Source: Cavia porcellus
Taxonomy: Eukaryota > Chordata > Mammalia > Rodentia > Caviidae
DNA length: 64,000 bases
NCBI RefSeq assembly: GCF_034190915.1
Contig: NW_026947509.1
Span: forward strand, 31,070,767 to 31,134,766
Direction of reading: 5' to 3'
Under the pieces are notes generated by a model. The model was not told the origin of the DNA, made no database searches, and worked only from the letters and a program-made list of their open reading frames with translations. Position 1 is the stretch's first letter; each line of letters starts with the position of its first letter. Below are positions 1 through 13,149 of the stretch, piece after piece. The position numbers and the translations under genes are program-made.

Positions 1-14
1 ACCCCCTCTGCAGG

Positions 15-291
15 AAGTAATCCTTATTCTAAGGGGTGCAGTACATTTTCCAGGAATGGCCACAGCAGTGTCTTAGGCCCACACTTGTGCAGGACCTTTA
101 CACTCACTATCAAGGGCCACAGCTGGGGTGCTACCTTCCAAGGCACTTGAACTCTGCTGGCCATAGCTATGGTGGAACCACACTGTCCCCCGAGCCTGGG
201 TGCAGACACTGCTGTGGCCATTCCTGGAAAATGTACTGTGCCCCTTAGAATAAGCTGGTCAAGGCAATGGGATGGAGCCTAAGGATTACTT
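15..291. repeat. Long inverted repeat (foldback), 51-nt arms with an outer 11-bp extension
   Basis: Bases 23-73 and 204-254 are reverse complements at 49 of 51 positions; the only mismatches are two adjacent bases near the outer end. The loop is 130 nt. A second pair, 15-25 and 281-291, matches perfectly at 11 bp but is separated from the right main arm by 26 extra bases, as if one arm gained or the other lost sequence. The arms include the words CATTTTCCAGGAATGG and its complement. It could be a foldback or MITE-type element or an inverted local duplication. I do not recognise the family. Confidence 0.85.
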
Positions 292-604
292 GTACGCTCT
301 GTATCTTCCAAGTGTCGTAAAAATATATTTTGTCAGTCTATTGGTGCATAGCCATGGGTAGGTAAAAGGACAAGGATTTTTATGGACTGAAATATTAACA
401 CGTTTGCGAAGCATCCTTCTGACAACTTATTATAATCTTTTCTAAAAACACCAATTTAAAACCATAGAGAAAGTCCTAGATAAGGTGAGACGTAGAGTGT
501 AAAGACAAACGCAACCTTCCACAGGGAGGAAGGGCATCAGTCCGAGGGAGAGACCAGCCCAGTAGTGCAGGCCCCTCCTGAGGGCCCTGGGGCCTCACCG
601 CTTC

Positions 605-790
605 CTGTATGCATGGCCTTAAGCAAATGCGTTAAACTTTATAACCCTTGGGTCCTTAGTTATGAAAACAGGGATATGGCACTCACCTCCCGGGTGACTG
701 TGCTGGCTACAAGGGGATGCAGGTAGCAGGTTTCACCTGTGCAGCCAAGAATGAATATGTCACTGGCTGCGATATTATTGCTAATAGATG
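605..790 (+). repeat. MIR-like SINE relic
   Basis: The order of words follows the MIR core and 3' part: a cluster like TTAAGCAAATGCGTTAAAC, then CTTAGTTATGAAAACAGGGATATGG, then CTCACCTCCCGGGTG. This corresponds to the family's 'cttaacctc...cagtttcctcatctgtaaaatgggga' pattern after long decay. Assigned by eye. Confidence 0.45.
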
Positions 791-2676
791 GTCAACCCTG
801 ATATCCTATCTTGTGATGGATTTTTTTTTTAAAGAGGCAGCATCAAATCTACATTTTGATAGGAAATATTTGAAAATGAAAAAGGGAAAAAGATAATCCT
901 GTGTATGTTACGTTAAGCTAGGAATCCTGATAAGTTCTCTCAGGGCTGCTTTTGGTAACCATGCCTACCCTGTACCACAGCTTCTACAGAGAATCAACTG
1001 AAGGGGAAAGTTATTCCCACCTGCAGGAAGCATGAAAGACCCAAATGAAAATCAAGTAAGAGAACAAAGTTACCTATTTACTTCATTAGGAAGAGTCAAA
1101 TCAAGTTATTGAAATACCCAGTGGAGAAACACTCGGATTCTCATCCCAGCCCAGAGACAGGGCCCCTGGACACTGTGCTCTTAGCAAATTTAAGACATTT
1201 CTAGGAACATCTCATGCTGATCACTTATTGTGGGGTGTCCATTTCTGCAGCCTTGTGCAAAGATAAGAACATGAAAAGGAACTCTGAAATTTTCCTAGTG
1301 ATTCTAGAACATTGCCAAGAATAAGAATTAACGGTATGACACAAAGAAACAAAACTCTTTGTTTCTGTCTTCTCTTACCGTTTGCTTAATTACATGTTCT
1401 TCGCCATGGGCAATGTCGTGCATGATTGTGGGATGAAAACATCCCACCCTTTCCAATATCCCCAGGTCAGAGACCAGAAATGGGACAGAAGCCGTGGGTC
1501 AGCCTGGAGGTGACAACCCCTCTGCACATAGAGCGGCACAGCAGCAGGCTCCCAAACCCAGCGACTTCACCAAGTGTAGGAAGAATTCATTACTTATCTT
1601 CCTGCAGATGAAAAGACCTTTAGGTAATTAACACTTTTCTGCCGAGGTAGAAACTAACGACAGATCTCCTCCAGGCTGGGGACCACCCTGGGCTTCATCT
1701 GGGAACCTGAAAGCACAGCCACACGACTGAACCGGTCCTCGGCACTCAACACGTGTGCTCGGCAGCAAATGCCGAGAAATATCTTAAACAGCATCAAACA
1801 TTATATCATTAAATAAGAATTAGACGGAAACAAGGGAAGCCTAAAAATTGACTAGGAGTCGGGATGCTCTGCTTGGCTAATACGTCCATTTTTCACCTGA
1901 AGCCCTCTCCAAATGCAGTTTTGCTATTAAGCAAAACCCAAAGAAAGGTAATCAATTCCAACTAAAAAGCACTTATCCCGGATGACGGTGTGCGAGGCAC
2001 TTCAAACCCCTGGCTGGCTGCCAAAACCCAGACCACAGCCATCAATGTTTCTGACTAGCTGAGGAGCACAGGGGCCATGCATAATTGACTAGAAGATGGG
2101 CTAAAACTGTGCCCAATCAGTGTGTGATCAAAAACGTGTGGAATATGCAGCGCCACTTGGCTACACGGAGGCTCGTCCTCTCTCTCTCCTCATGAAATCT
2201 CTTCAAGGTCCACAGTACTGTAATAAGATCATTACTGTCAAGCGGTACGAATCGCAGGCAATGAGTCTTGGGATAGGGAGTCATACTTCACAGGCTCCCC
2301 TGGCTTCTCTCTCCCTCTCTCCCTCTTTTTTTTTTTTTATTTTTTTTATTTTACTGCATGCAGAGGCAGCAGGGCGATGAGGTGGCAGATAATGATCACA
2401 TCACTGTGTGGCAACTAGAAAGGCACTTTTAAGAAAAAGCAGAGAGAAATCAGCTTAAGAGAAACTAAAACATTTTCCCTTTGCTTTTTTTGCCCCTTAA
2501 AAAAATTAAATAGAATTAAACTGTGTGCAGTGGGCGCTTTTCATGGATTCTGATACAATGTCATTGAATCTAACCATTGGATAGATTTTCATACTGCAGT
2601 AAAGCCCATTACCCCACAGACAAATGGCCAATTTTCCCCATATCCTGCGTACAAAAGAAGCCCTAGTTAAGTTGTC

Positions 2677-2718
2677 TGTGTGTGTGTGTGTGTGTGCGTG
2701 TGCGCGCGCGCGTATGTG
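2677..2718. repeat. (TG)n(CG)n alternating pyrimidine-purine tract
   Basis: Forty-two consecutive bases alternate pyrimidine and purine: a TG run followed by TGCGCGCGCGCG and GTATGTG. A CG run attached to TG repeats is a classic Z-DNA-prone sequence and a probable length polymorphism. Confidence 0.9.
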
Positions 2719-4469
2719 GGGATGTCTGCTAAAGTTTCCTCTGTACCTGCTTTTTTCATCAGTGCTACGCCCAGGGCTTGATACCTGGTGTCTATTATTT
2801 GTCTTACACTTGAAGAGGCAGGGTTAAAAGGCAGGAAGGTATTAGCACGATCACTATGTAACCAAGAGTTTATCCCGACCCCGTTTTCTCCAGAGCATTA
2901 AAAAAAACATCTCAGTAAAGCGTGAGCCAGGAGCCATCAGGAACTCGGAGTTTGAGAGGCAAACATCTCATTAGTGCTCAAATCAGCAATGCAGGACTTA
3001 AATGAATGATGGGAGGACGGGGTAGGGGAGGGTGGGGAGGGGGTCCTTAATGGATCGTTTCACTCCTGCCTCTGCTCCCAACTTAAACAGGCTCAATCTC
3101 CTCATCCAAGAAAGAAAATGTGCATTACCCTTAGATGAACACAAAGTCTGGTTCACAGTTAAAGGTCCACAATTTCAAGAAGGATGCCTCCTAAAATAGA
3201 CCCAACTACTCCTGTGTGTCCCTGCTGCCTGCAGGGCAGCTGGAGTGGGGAGCTGCGTCTGTCATCTGGGAGTACTGGACTGTCCACGTGTGCAGGATAG
3301 GAAAGAGCTGTCTGCCCAGAAGCGATTCCCCAACAACACAACCGAGGTCCTGAGGAAGATGGAAAACAGTGCAGGAAGGCTGGCTTGCAGTTCTGTGTGG
3401 CACAGATAAAGGTAAGTACAGAGAAGCAGCTCCCGTGTCTCAGGGTTAGAGTCTGCAGCCCACAGGAGGTGCTGTTCCATGCCCAGGTGCATGTGCAGGT
3501 GCAGGTGTAGTGCAAAATGCAGACCCCCAAAGTCACCACCCACCTGTTGGGCTTGGGTAAAGTACTCACCTTCACTTCAGACCCACCCCTCATCTGTGAA
3601 GACGGAAGAACCCTTGCCCTGTCTGCACTGCAGGGTGGTCTGAGGGACAGTGCTTGTGGAAGGTGGCTTCCTCTGTGACTGATGATGTTCCTCTACTCGT
3701 GTCCCTGGGTCCTCAAGGAAGGAATGGGAAGAACAGTGTGGTCTGTGCAGCAGACTCCTTCCGAGGCACAGGGACACGAATTCCCTCAGGTGGTACCAGA
3801 AAGCCGCGTGGTTTATGGATTCAGATTCACATGCGATGGTGGCTGGAGACTGGGTCTTTGGGAGGTAACCAGGGTTAGCTCCTCAGGACAGGATCAGAGG
3901 TCTCCTAAGGAAGGTGGTACGTACTCTGTCCGTCTCTCTCTCCCTCTCCATGCATGGCACCTTTGTCTTGGACTTCCAGCCAGCAAGAGCTAGCCCTGAT
4001 TCTTTTGCTGCTGGGACGCTGGTCCCAGGGGTCACATCATCACTGCTGAGTTAAACCAAAGACCTTGAGAGCAGATATTCTGAGATTAAGAAAAGGACTT
4101 CTGAGTCCTTTCCCTGAGTCTCCTGAAAGCCTGTTGCTCCAGGGACTCCGTGCTGAGTTAGCTTCCATCCCAGGTCACCCAGAAACGTGTTCTCTGTGAA
4201 AGGGTGCTGACCTGACAGAGCCCCACAGATGGAAAGAGCCCCTCTGAATCCAGGCAGAAGACAGGTGCCAAGCTTTGCTGTGAGGCTGCATTTTAGAGGA
4301 CTTCTGCAAACAGTCTGTGTGCAGAACAGGGCAGGTGACTAGGTGGGGAGCAGGGAGCTTGGATATCTGCCCTGTTACACTTGAAGTTTCCGCATGACGC
4401 AGCACGGACCTTAGGCCACTTGTAAAACTGATCTGATGTTCACTTTATGATTTCTTTTCCTTGCAATAG

Positions 4470-4668
4470 CAGATCTTTCATCCTGTATAAAATGGGATGT
4501 GAACCTGCTCCCTGGATGCAACTTCTGGGCGTCTTCACTGCAACACAGACACGTGGGTACCAGGGAACCCCCCTACCCCCCAGGCCAGCTGTCTCTACAG
4601 CTGTGTAACGCTGAGGCCAGGGGCCACTTCGGTCATTTCACATGCAGTAGGTGCTCAATGTACTGTCA
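4470..4668 (+). repeat. MIR-like SINE relic
   Basis: Words resembling the MIR 3' half occur in order: CATCCTGTATAAAATGGGATGTGAACCTG near the left end, then CACATGCAGTAGGTGCTCAATG at the right end, the family's 'cacatagtaggtgctcaataaatg' terminus. Strongly diverged in the middle. Confidence 0.5.
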
Positions 4669-6867
4669 CGGGCTTTGAGCTAACCCCTTTAGTTTGCGTG
4701 GACTTAAACATAAAAAGTACCAAAAATCCACTCCTGGCTGCCAGTTTATCGTGATGGGAATCCTCTGTTCTGCTTTCTCCTGCTGTGACCGACTCATCTT
4801 TGTTTATTTCCGACCTGCCGACTTCCACAAAGGATCTGAGAGTGCTTATGGCTTGTGTGTGTTTGTGGCAGCCGTGCTGTACCCGGCAGGATGGCTTTTG
4901 AGTCAACTGTGCCCCAATCTCCAATGTCAAGGTCTACAGTAAACCCAATCTACTCAGTTGCCGCAGGTTCATCCTCTCACAAGCCAAGAAGTCCCTTTGG
5001 AAAACTGCTCTGGTTCATGGGGAGGAGGCCAGTCCACCTCCTGTCACCACCACCATCCCAAGGGCCCAAAGGCCCCGCCAGGAAGAGGTTCTGAGTCTAT
5101 GAGACCTGGTTTCTCACATAATTAACTGCTCAACACCATGGTTCCGATGCACTGACACACTGTTTGATAAGGACATGTAATTCTGGCCATCCTACTGTAT
5201 GAAACACTATCGTTGGTTATAGACTTCGTATGGATTGGCAATGGAGGCCCCTCATTCCCTTTCCATTTGGGGCAGTGGCCAAAATTTAAACAAGGGTCCA
5301 CACAGGGAGTGTTGGTGTTCGCAAAGAGGTGACCAAGGGAATCCCAGAGTGACACAAAGACTTGCACCACTTGTTCACAGCCAACTGTGGACCACTCCCC
5401 TGCACCCTGCCACCTAAATGACATCGGTGAGTGCCTATGTGGGCAGCAAACAAGCCAGCCCACTGCAGGGCTGGGCTATGAGTTCACCCCCCCCCCCACA
5501 TATCACTTGCATCCAAAGGGCAAGCACAGATGAGAATCTCCTGTGAATAAAATACTTCGGAATGTGCTATATTCTAAAGCAACAACAAAAACGAACTGTC
5601 CTTTCAGTCCTCGATGCCCAAGTCCCCAAAGGACTCAACAGGAGCCCAAAGTGCACGGTGTCCACCCAACTAAACAGCGGGGAGGGGTGATGAACCAAGA
5701 ACTTCCGAGCAGCCATGCACAGCTTTCCTGGAGTAATATATGCACACAGGAAACGAACAAACAAAACCCCCCAGCTGCACAGTGTTCACGTGTAATTCTT
5801 TATTTCCTCCTAAAGTGCTTTCCAGATCATCAACTAATTAATAAAAAAGTTTCCAAAGGTAAAAGGTAACCGATCGAGAGCAGTGCCATCTGTTTCTCAG
5901 ACTTTTAAGTGAAAACAAAACCCCATCCATGACTAATTCCAGCCTCTCCACCAGCACTTGGTCTGAACACAGACGGCACTGAATGCGAAAATGACGCTTT
6001 CTGCAAAATCCTATTACACAGAAGAACTATTACAGACTAAATCTGTGGAATATAAAGTTAAGTTTTACAATAGGTTGACTGTCCCTGACTCTTACAGCTG
6101 AGCGCCTCTCTGCCTTCCAGATACCCACGCCTGATGTCCTGGGACCTGGGTGCACTAGCTAGTACTCGTTTCCCCTCCGTATTAGAGCTCTAAAGTCTCC
6201 TGAGACAGAAAGGAACTCAGTTTCTTTCTCAGAAGCTGAACATGTTGTGCTTCTTCTCTAATGGTGGCCTCATACCTGAGGAAAGAATAAAATCACCCAC
6301 CATCTCAGGGTCCCCTGCGAAAGAGGAATGGGGAGCCCTCTGTAGTGACCTCTGCCACCCTGGAGTTAATTAAATCTGTCAACACCTCAGGGCCTGACCT
6401 CTGATTGCTTAGCAAGGGCTGCCGGGATGAGTGATTCATTTTCTACCGAAAGAGTGAGGCCTGTGTGCCACTTACTGTGTCTGAGATAATCTTTCAGTAA
6501 CCACCCAGGACCCACCACTCGATGATCCAGTAAAGACCCAGAACGAACAACAAAAGCGACGTGATGCAAAGGATGAAATAAATTTTCTTCTGAAACCTTA
6601 GGGACAAAGCACCAGGGGGCCCGAGGCTGAGGAGGGACACCGGGATTTCTGCACACCCTCATGTGCAAGTAGGATTAGGTGCATCTGGACAGGCCCTGCA
6701 CTTTAAAAGAAAGATCTTTGCTACACAACTTCTAGATGTTAGGATCCATATGAAAGTCCATGTCTTTACATGGAATCTGAGAAATATCAAGGAAGCTATT
6801 CAGTCTGCTCCACTCCTAGATTCAAAAGCCGCTCCACATACCTCAAAGACTTGCTTTTTGCCTGGTG

Positions 6868-7040
6868 GAAAGGGTTTGAGGCGGAGAATCAAGAGACAGC
6901 TCTGTCACCTACCAGCAACCTGACCCTGGACAAGAAAGGCACTTAACCTCTCTCTACTTCAGCCTTTTCACTGGGGAAACAGGGAAATTAGCACCCGATG
7001 CAAACTTGCATGAAAGTTATAAAACTAACGAGGACCACAG
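6868..7040 (+). repeat. MIR SINE relic
   Basis: The sequence AGAATCAAGAGACAGCTCTG, then GGCACTTAACCTCTCTCTAC, then CTTCAGCCTTTTCACTGGGG and AAACAGGGAAATTAGCACC is a good match to the MIR core ('cacttaacctctctgagcctcagtttcctcatctgtaaaatgggga'). Confidence 0.7.
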
Positions 7041-8082
7041 ATGTGGGGCCCCAGAATGGGAAGCAGCGACTGCAGCTTCACCTCAGCAATGACGGCTTCG
7101 CCGGTGGACAACTGATGACTAGATTCCTGGAAGGTGATGGGACTCAAAGACAATGCCCAAGGATGACAGCTCATTAAAGAGCAGGAAGTTCCTCATGGCC
7201 CAAGAGCTTTCTGTTGCACATTCCCTGAAGCTTGGGCCTGGCTCTTGGGAGGATGACCGTGGTGGCACCTCTGTCGCAGATCCCCAGCAGCTCCACAGTG
7301 GCCAGCCCAGTGCTGCACCCATGCAGAGTAGAGATCACGGACTCCCAGCACAGCGGCTCCCACAGTTTCCTTTCCTCCTCATATCCATCACTTGGAACTT
7401 CCACCCATAGGTCCCCCTGACACCCCTGGGCTGCCGGGCACAAGCTGGGACCACCCAGTACTCAGTGGATCCTCTTCCCCCTGGATTGCATCTCAGCATA
7501 GCCCTGGCCCTCATCCTTGGTCACCACTCAGCGTCCCCTCACAGCAGGCCTGGATCCAAACTCTCCTGCTCTATGGTCACTCACTGGCCTGCGGTCACCA
7601 AATCTGAGCAATAATGTTTCCTCAAGTATATTTAATAATTCTCAACAAATCAAATCCAAATTAAGATCAAACATACTACAGATATATTAATTTTCAATGT
7701 CCTCAATGGCCTATTAGCCAGGAATATGAAGAATACAAACAGAAATGGTCAAAAGGCTATTTTTAAATTATTTTGCAGTACAGTGAGAGGATGTTGGTTT
7801 CCAAAATGATCTTTCCGCCATCAGTGGCCAAGTGTCCCATTCCTGACATCCTTTAACAGGATTCTAAAAATAGTATCTCTAAGTGTGTTAGAAAGGGGAA
7901 AGCATAAAAAGCTGGATCACCAAACCTCATTTCTCCCTGTGATTTTACCGGCCAACTTCCTGGTAGGATGTTAACTTCTTGTCTGAATACAAACCTCACA
8001 AAGTTGCATATCACAAAGCTGTGAGCACGTGTGCGCACTTTATACTTGTGAAACACACTTACAGAGGCAACAGAAAGCAAAC

Positions 8083-8254
8083 TCTGACCTGGCAATGGTG
8101 GGGGGTGGCCCTGGCAGGTAGACTCAAAGTTTCAGCCCAGCCTGGGCAGCTCAGGAAATCAGAGCAATGAAGCAACTTAGCACCTTAAAGAAGAGGTTGG
8201 GACCGCAGCTCAGTGGGGACATCCTAGGTTCAATCCCCAGTACTGACCAAAGTT
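8083..8254 (+). repeat. B1-dID composite SINE
   Basis: A B1-like left part (CCTGGCAGGTAG..., CCAGCCTGGGCAGCTCAGG, AAGCAACTTAGCACC) is followed by a decayed ID-type tRNA unit with GACCGCAGCTCAGTGGGGAC and a B-box-like GGTTCAATCC, ending CCCAGTACTGACC. The order 7SL unit then tRNA unit is that of rodent B1-dID dimers. Confidence 0.7.
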
Positions 8255-10227
8255 ATTTAGAAGCCCAGTGAGGGGCCTGATCTTCCAAGCGTCCTCTCTG
8301 TTAACCATTAGATTTTCGTCAATAAAATTCCTTGCTGGAACCCAAAATAGTTAAGAAGACAAATTCCCCGTAGTTTCTATAATGTATTGGAGCCATCTAC
8401 TGCATTGTTAGCTACAAATGTAACAAACTGATCATTCTACTTAGCTGTAGTTAAGACCACAAGGTATAGAATGTGATTTGTATTCTCCAGCAGAAAAGAC
8501 TCATGGGTCTGGGGTAGGCAACAGTGAGGGTGGGTGGGGGTCCCCTGGAGCTCATGTATCAGGGATGACTCTGAGGTCCACACAGGAAGCACCAGGGACC
8601 CTAGAAGGGGTGGCTGTGGACAGCACAGACCCCTTGTAAGGATGACCAGTGAGTCAGTGTCCGTATTTCCCTAGGGACATGTGACAGCCCCCCAGGACTG
8701 AGTTTGGCCCAGGTTCTCTGGGCCCTGTAGGCTCTGCTTGATCTGGTCAAGGTAAGGCACAGGAAACAGGAAGAGGAGGAACATATGGCTATTGTGCTCC
8801 CTAGACTTCTGGTCACAGCTGGACCTGTCCCTCTCTGGAAGGCACAGCCCTCTGTCCTTCCCCCGTCTGCCCCTGGTTCTGCCCTGGACTATCGCTCTTC
8901 CCATGTCTGGGCACACAGTTCCCGGGGTGACTCCATAGTACAGTGACCAGTTCAAGGGTGCCGTTGGTGTTCCCGGGTCCCTGAATGAATGACCTGATGG
9001 ATGACAAGATTTTATTTCGCTTACACTTGTAAGAGATCTGAATCAAGACATTAGTTCTAACAGGGCAGATCAAAACCATAAAGTTCAACCACGGCCTCCC
9101 TCTGCAGAGCTGCTGGTGTCTCAGCTTGTGGAATTTCAGCACAAGGCCAGATGACAGGGCCACAGCAGTAGTCACCAACCAGTAAGAGAAACTGAAATCC
9201 TTTCACAGAGCTCAACTATGTCCTCCAAAGACAAAATACACACTACCTGCTTTAATTTCAAGAACAGAAATTTTGCACATCACTGAATCTAAAATAAGTT
9301 CTGACTTACACAATCTGACTTCAGAAATGTTAAAAATGTGGGGGAAACTTTCCCTTAGAAAGATTAAATAGGGTGCTTGGCAAACTTGACTCATGCCTGA
9401 TACGTCAGCTTTCCCCAGGGAACAATGACGCTTAGGCTTCTGCATGAAGACCTTCTTACTTCCTTTGATTGGAAAGACATCACTGGAAAGTGAGGAGCAG
9501 CCCCTTGGGCCCTGCGCTGCAGCTTCCGAATACGTGACCCATTCTCTCCTCCATGCAAAGATCTGGCTTTCTAATTCCCTGGATTCCATGGTGCAGCCTT
9601 TCCGCTAGTATCCCCACTTCAGCAGTGGGACCATTCATAAAAGCAGGTGCCTGTGGAGATGGGGTTCTCTGTGCTGGCCTAGTGACATCCTATCTGGTGC
9701 ATAACCGGGAGTCTTATGAACTCAGGAAGTGGACTTGGAGTAGCCCAGGAGTCCTACATGCTCATGGCCACCTTTCCAACCTGATTCAGACTCACAACCA
9801 GTTGAACACACAGATCCCGATTTCTGGTGAGGCTCCGCCACCTCGCCCACAGCCAGCAGGTGTGGGAGTAGATGCAGTTACGCTTGGACTTGGAAATCAG
9901 ATTCTGCAAGGTTGTTGTGAGTTTCAAAAAAAGTCACAGCCCAGCTGCAAGCACACAGCATTCGTATGAGCTATTTATGTGTGAAAACAGGTGGGAAGTC
10001 CTCTTCTTGTCCCCTGCACAGTTGCCTGGAGGTCAGGAGTGCTGGCAGTGTGGCCACGTGGGAAGAGACTATGCTCCAAACCCAAGCCTGCCATGCACCT
10101 CCTGTGTGCCATGGTTGCCTGTGCTGGGTCTGCAGGTGGCTGGGTGAGGGTCACATCAACACTCGGCACCTTCTAGGGAGAAAGACCTTGGTGTCTAGGT
10201 GGGTGTTCCAACCTGTAATCATGGTTT

Positions 10228-10400
10228 TCTATTTTTTGTTTGTGTTTTGATACCAGAGACCAAAATCAGACTTTTGCCGCTGGGCTAAATTCCTGTTTAT
10301 TTTTGAGACAAGGTCTTGCTATGTAGCCCAGGCTGGACTCCAATGACATTCAACTCTTGCTTGTATGGTCATATCTCAGAATTCGGCTGCACTGAGTTTG
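10228..10400 (-). repeat. Antisense B1-dID composite SINE, decayed
   Basis: Read on the plus strand: GATACCAGAGACCAAAATC...GCTGGGCTAAATTCC (antisense ID unit), then TTTTTGAGACAAGGTCTTGC, TATGTAGCCCAGGCTGGACTCC (antisense B1). The order is the reverse complement of the dimer at 8083. Confidence 0.65.
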
Positions 10401-11645
10401 GTACCCCTAACATTCTGGGGTGAGAATTTTGTCCCCACCCTTGTCATTTACCTAGTGCCCTGCATGCAGGCTAGAACTTGTCAGTATTGACTGCCTTGGG
10501 TCTTGCTAACCTTCCCAGCCCAAACTATCTGTTTGGTTCTTGTTCTTGGTACTGTTTTTGGTCTTGTTTTTGGTACCAAGGATCTACTGTACAAGAGCAC
10601 CCCCTTGGTTTCGCACAGTGTGAGGAGCTCAAGTTTTGATGGCCAGCTTTCTTAGCAAGAAGCTGTGGGGAGGCAAAATGGGAAGCACTGTACTGAAGGA
10701 CAGAGAAGGCCTTCTGGCCCATGAGGAACGCAAGCCAGGAAGCTCTGGTCTAGAGGCTCTCTGCACACAATGGGACAACATGGTCCCAGCAGGGTCCCCT
10801 CCAGATACAGGAGGAAGCAGGCCACTTCCCTGACAGGTCCACCATCCTACACACGCTAACCAGTACTCAGGAAAAGTACAGTGAAAACAGAGGCAGAGAA
10901 TTGACATAACCGAGCTTATGCCTGAGCACAGGGAGCGCTTGCTGGAGACCCACTCTCACAGATACTGGTTCACGTTCCACATCTTGTTTCCAGGGGTTAA
11001 TGTGCCTCCGAAGTGTTTCTGTGCCTTGTTGATTACAGTCACATTCATTTCACCTCTCCTCACGTGGGCAGGTGTGTGCGCGTGTGTGCACCTGTGCCTC
11101 CATGGATGTATCCCCATTTACATCAGGGAAATAAAAAAGCATCAACTCATTTGCACGAGCCACTTCAAAAAGATCACGTTCTGTGATCACGGAGACAAAG
11201 GACTCAACAAGTCAAAGGAGAATCGAGAGAAACTGATGGCTACAAGGGTGTGGCGCCCACTGAGGACAAAGAGTTAAAAGGTGCTAGCAGAAGAAGCATT
11301 TCCCATAACGTGTTGCTAAAAACCAGCATAGAGTTAGTTATTCGGAATTAAACTCAGCCAGGAGCAGGAATGCCAAAAGGAGGGTGACAGCATCTCGAGG
11401 ACTCCTCACTTTGGAGTGGACACTGGCCCCAGGGCACCCAGGTGGGCTGTGACTGCAGGACCTGACCAAGAGCATCATGAGAAGTAGTAACAATGGCAAG
11501 GGCTGAGACCACAGCTGTGGTCAAGTCATCTGAGAGCCAGCTGGGGATGACAAGGTGCCAAGGCCCTCTTGTTCCCCCTGGAAATGGAGAGCACACGAGT
11601 GATCTGCCTGTCTGCTCAACAAGAGCCCTAAGGTATCTGACGTTA

Positions 11646-11945
<300 letters not shown>

Positions 11946-12426
11946 TCAAGCAGTGCGTCTCCGACCTCACAAGGCCTTGCGTGTGGCACCTCTCGATGAG
12001 ATCACTGGCTGGAGGCCCAGGGCCTCAGGTCTGAGAAGATCAGGGAACCCCTGGCACGTGACACCTGCCACCCAAAAGCAGGCACTTATTTCAGCATTGT
12101 TTTACCCCAGGGAGAATTTAAAATTCTCTACTCCCTGTGGTTTGAGTCCTAGGGAGTCACGTTCAGAATCCAAGATCTCTGGAATGGCAAAGTGATAAGC
12201 TCATGTTTTTTAATTGTTTATTTTTCTTTTCCCATAATTACCTAGACATGTCAAGAATGAAACAGACGCTTAGGGATTAACAGGATAGGATCATCTTAAA
12301 CAAACTGCCTTGAATCTGTGGGTGCGTGGGAGATGGGGTGCTCCTTCTGCCCTTCACCCCAGGAAACTGCACATGACCATTTTGCTCCTTTGCTTTATGA
12401 TGAGTGAAAACCAGACAATGCCGATT

Positions 12427-12527
12427 TTTTTTTTTTTTTGTCTTTTTCTTTTTTATCGGTACTGGGGATTGAACTCACGACCACACACTTGCAAGGCAGA
12501 CACGCCACTGAGCTAAATCCCCAGCTC
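12427..12527 (-). mobile_element. ID-type SINE (tRNA-Ala derived), young copy
   Basis: On the plus strand it starts with a T-rich tail and continues CGGTACTGGGGATTGAACTC, CTTGCAAGGCAGACACGCC, ACTGAGCTAAATCCCCAGC. It is bounded by an exact 11-bp target duplication, CAATGCCGATT, at 12416-12426 and 12528-12538, so this is a clean retroposition event. Confidence 0.92.
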
Positions 12528-13149
12528 CAATGCCGATTCTTTCAGCAATATCCTGTGATAGCGTCCGGAGGCTTGACAAAGTGGACCTGCCAATTTCGGT
12601 TCAGTGAAGCTACTCACAGAGGTTTTTGAAAGCCAGCGCACTGCACTAATACGATGACTCACTGTGAGCCAAACTCCCATTTGTTATTGTTTTATCAGAA
12701 TCCACCAGGCCGGAAGAGCACATGGAATCGAGCAGAGGGATGACGCTTGTTTCACAAGTCGGCCAGTTCATGATTCTAAAACCTCGGCATTGCACTGCAT
12801 TTGCTCAGCTCTACTTCCTGAGCCCTGATCAGCTACGTCAGCCACTGTCTGCACAGACAGCAGGGGCATCGCTCAGAAAGCCTGAGCCAGAGCTGGGAGC
12901 CGACAACTACCCTCGTGTTCCCTGCCCCGAAGCTCACATCCTTCCACTGCTGCCCAAATTCACCCTTTATTAATAGGGTTGGCCTCTCCACTCACCCCAC
13001 TCCTACATGAGCCACACTGCCCCTCGACTGGCTCCTTGTGCACAGCTGGACCCTGCAGCCAGGTCAGAGCTGTGTCCTAGGCTTTACAATGCTAAGCTTT
13101 CTAAAGTCGTGGTCTGCAGCCACAGAATTCAAATATCACACTGACTGAA

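Noticed and set aside
23..254. microRNA precursor
   Set aside because: The 130-base loop and 51-bp arms do not fit a typical 60-80 base pre-miRNA hairpin; kept only as a foldback repeat.
3159..3593. 144-codon minus-strand open frame
   Set aside because: Same strand as AGAP1 but no family motif, no plausible acceptor/donor pair, and composition rich in Cys, Thr and Leu from a TGCACCTGCACC repeat; overlapping frames of similar length exist.
5487..5499. C-run as a G-quadruplex
   Set aside because: A single homopolymer run without separated G tracts is not a convincing quadruplex motif.
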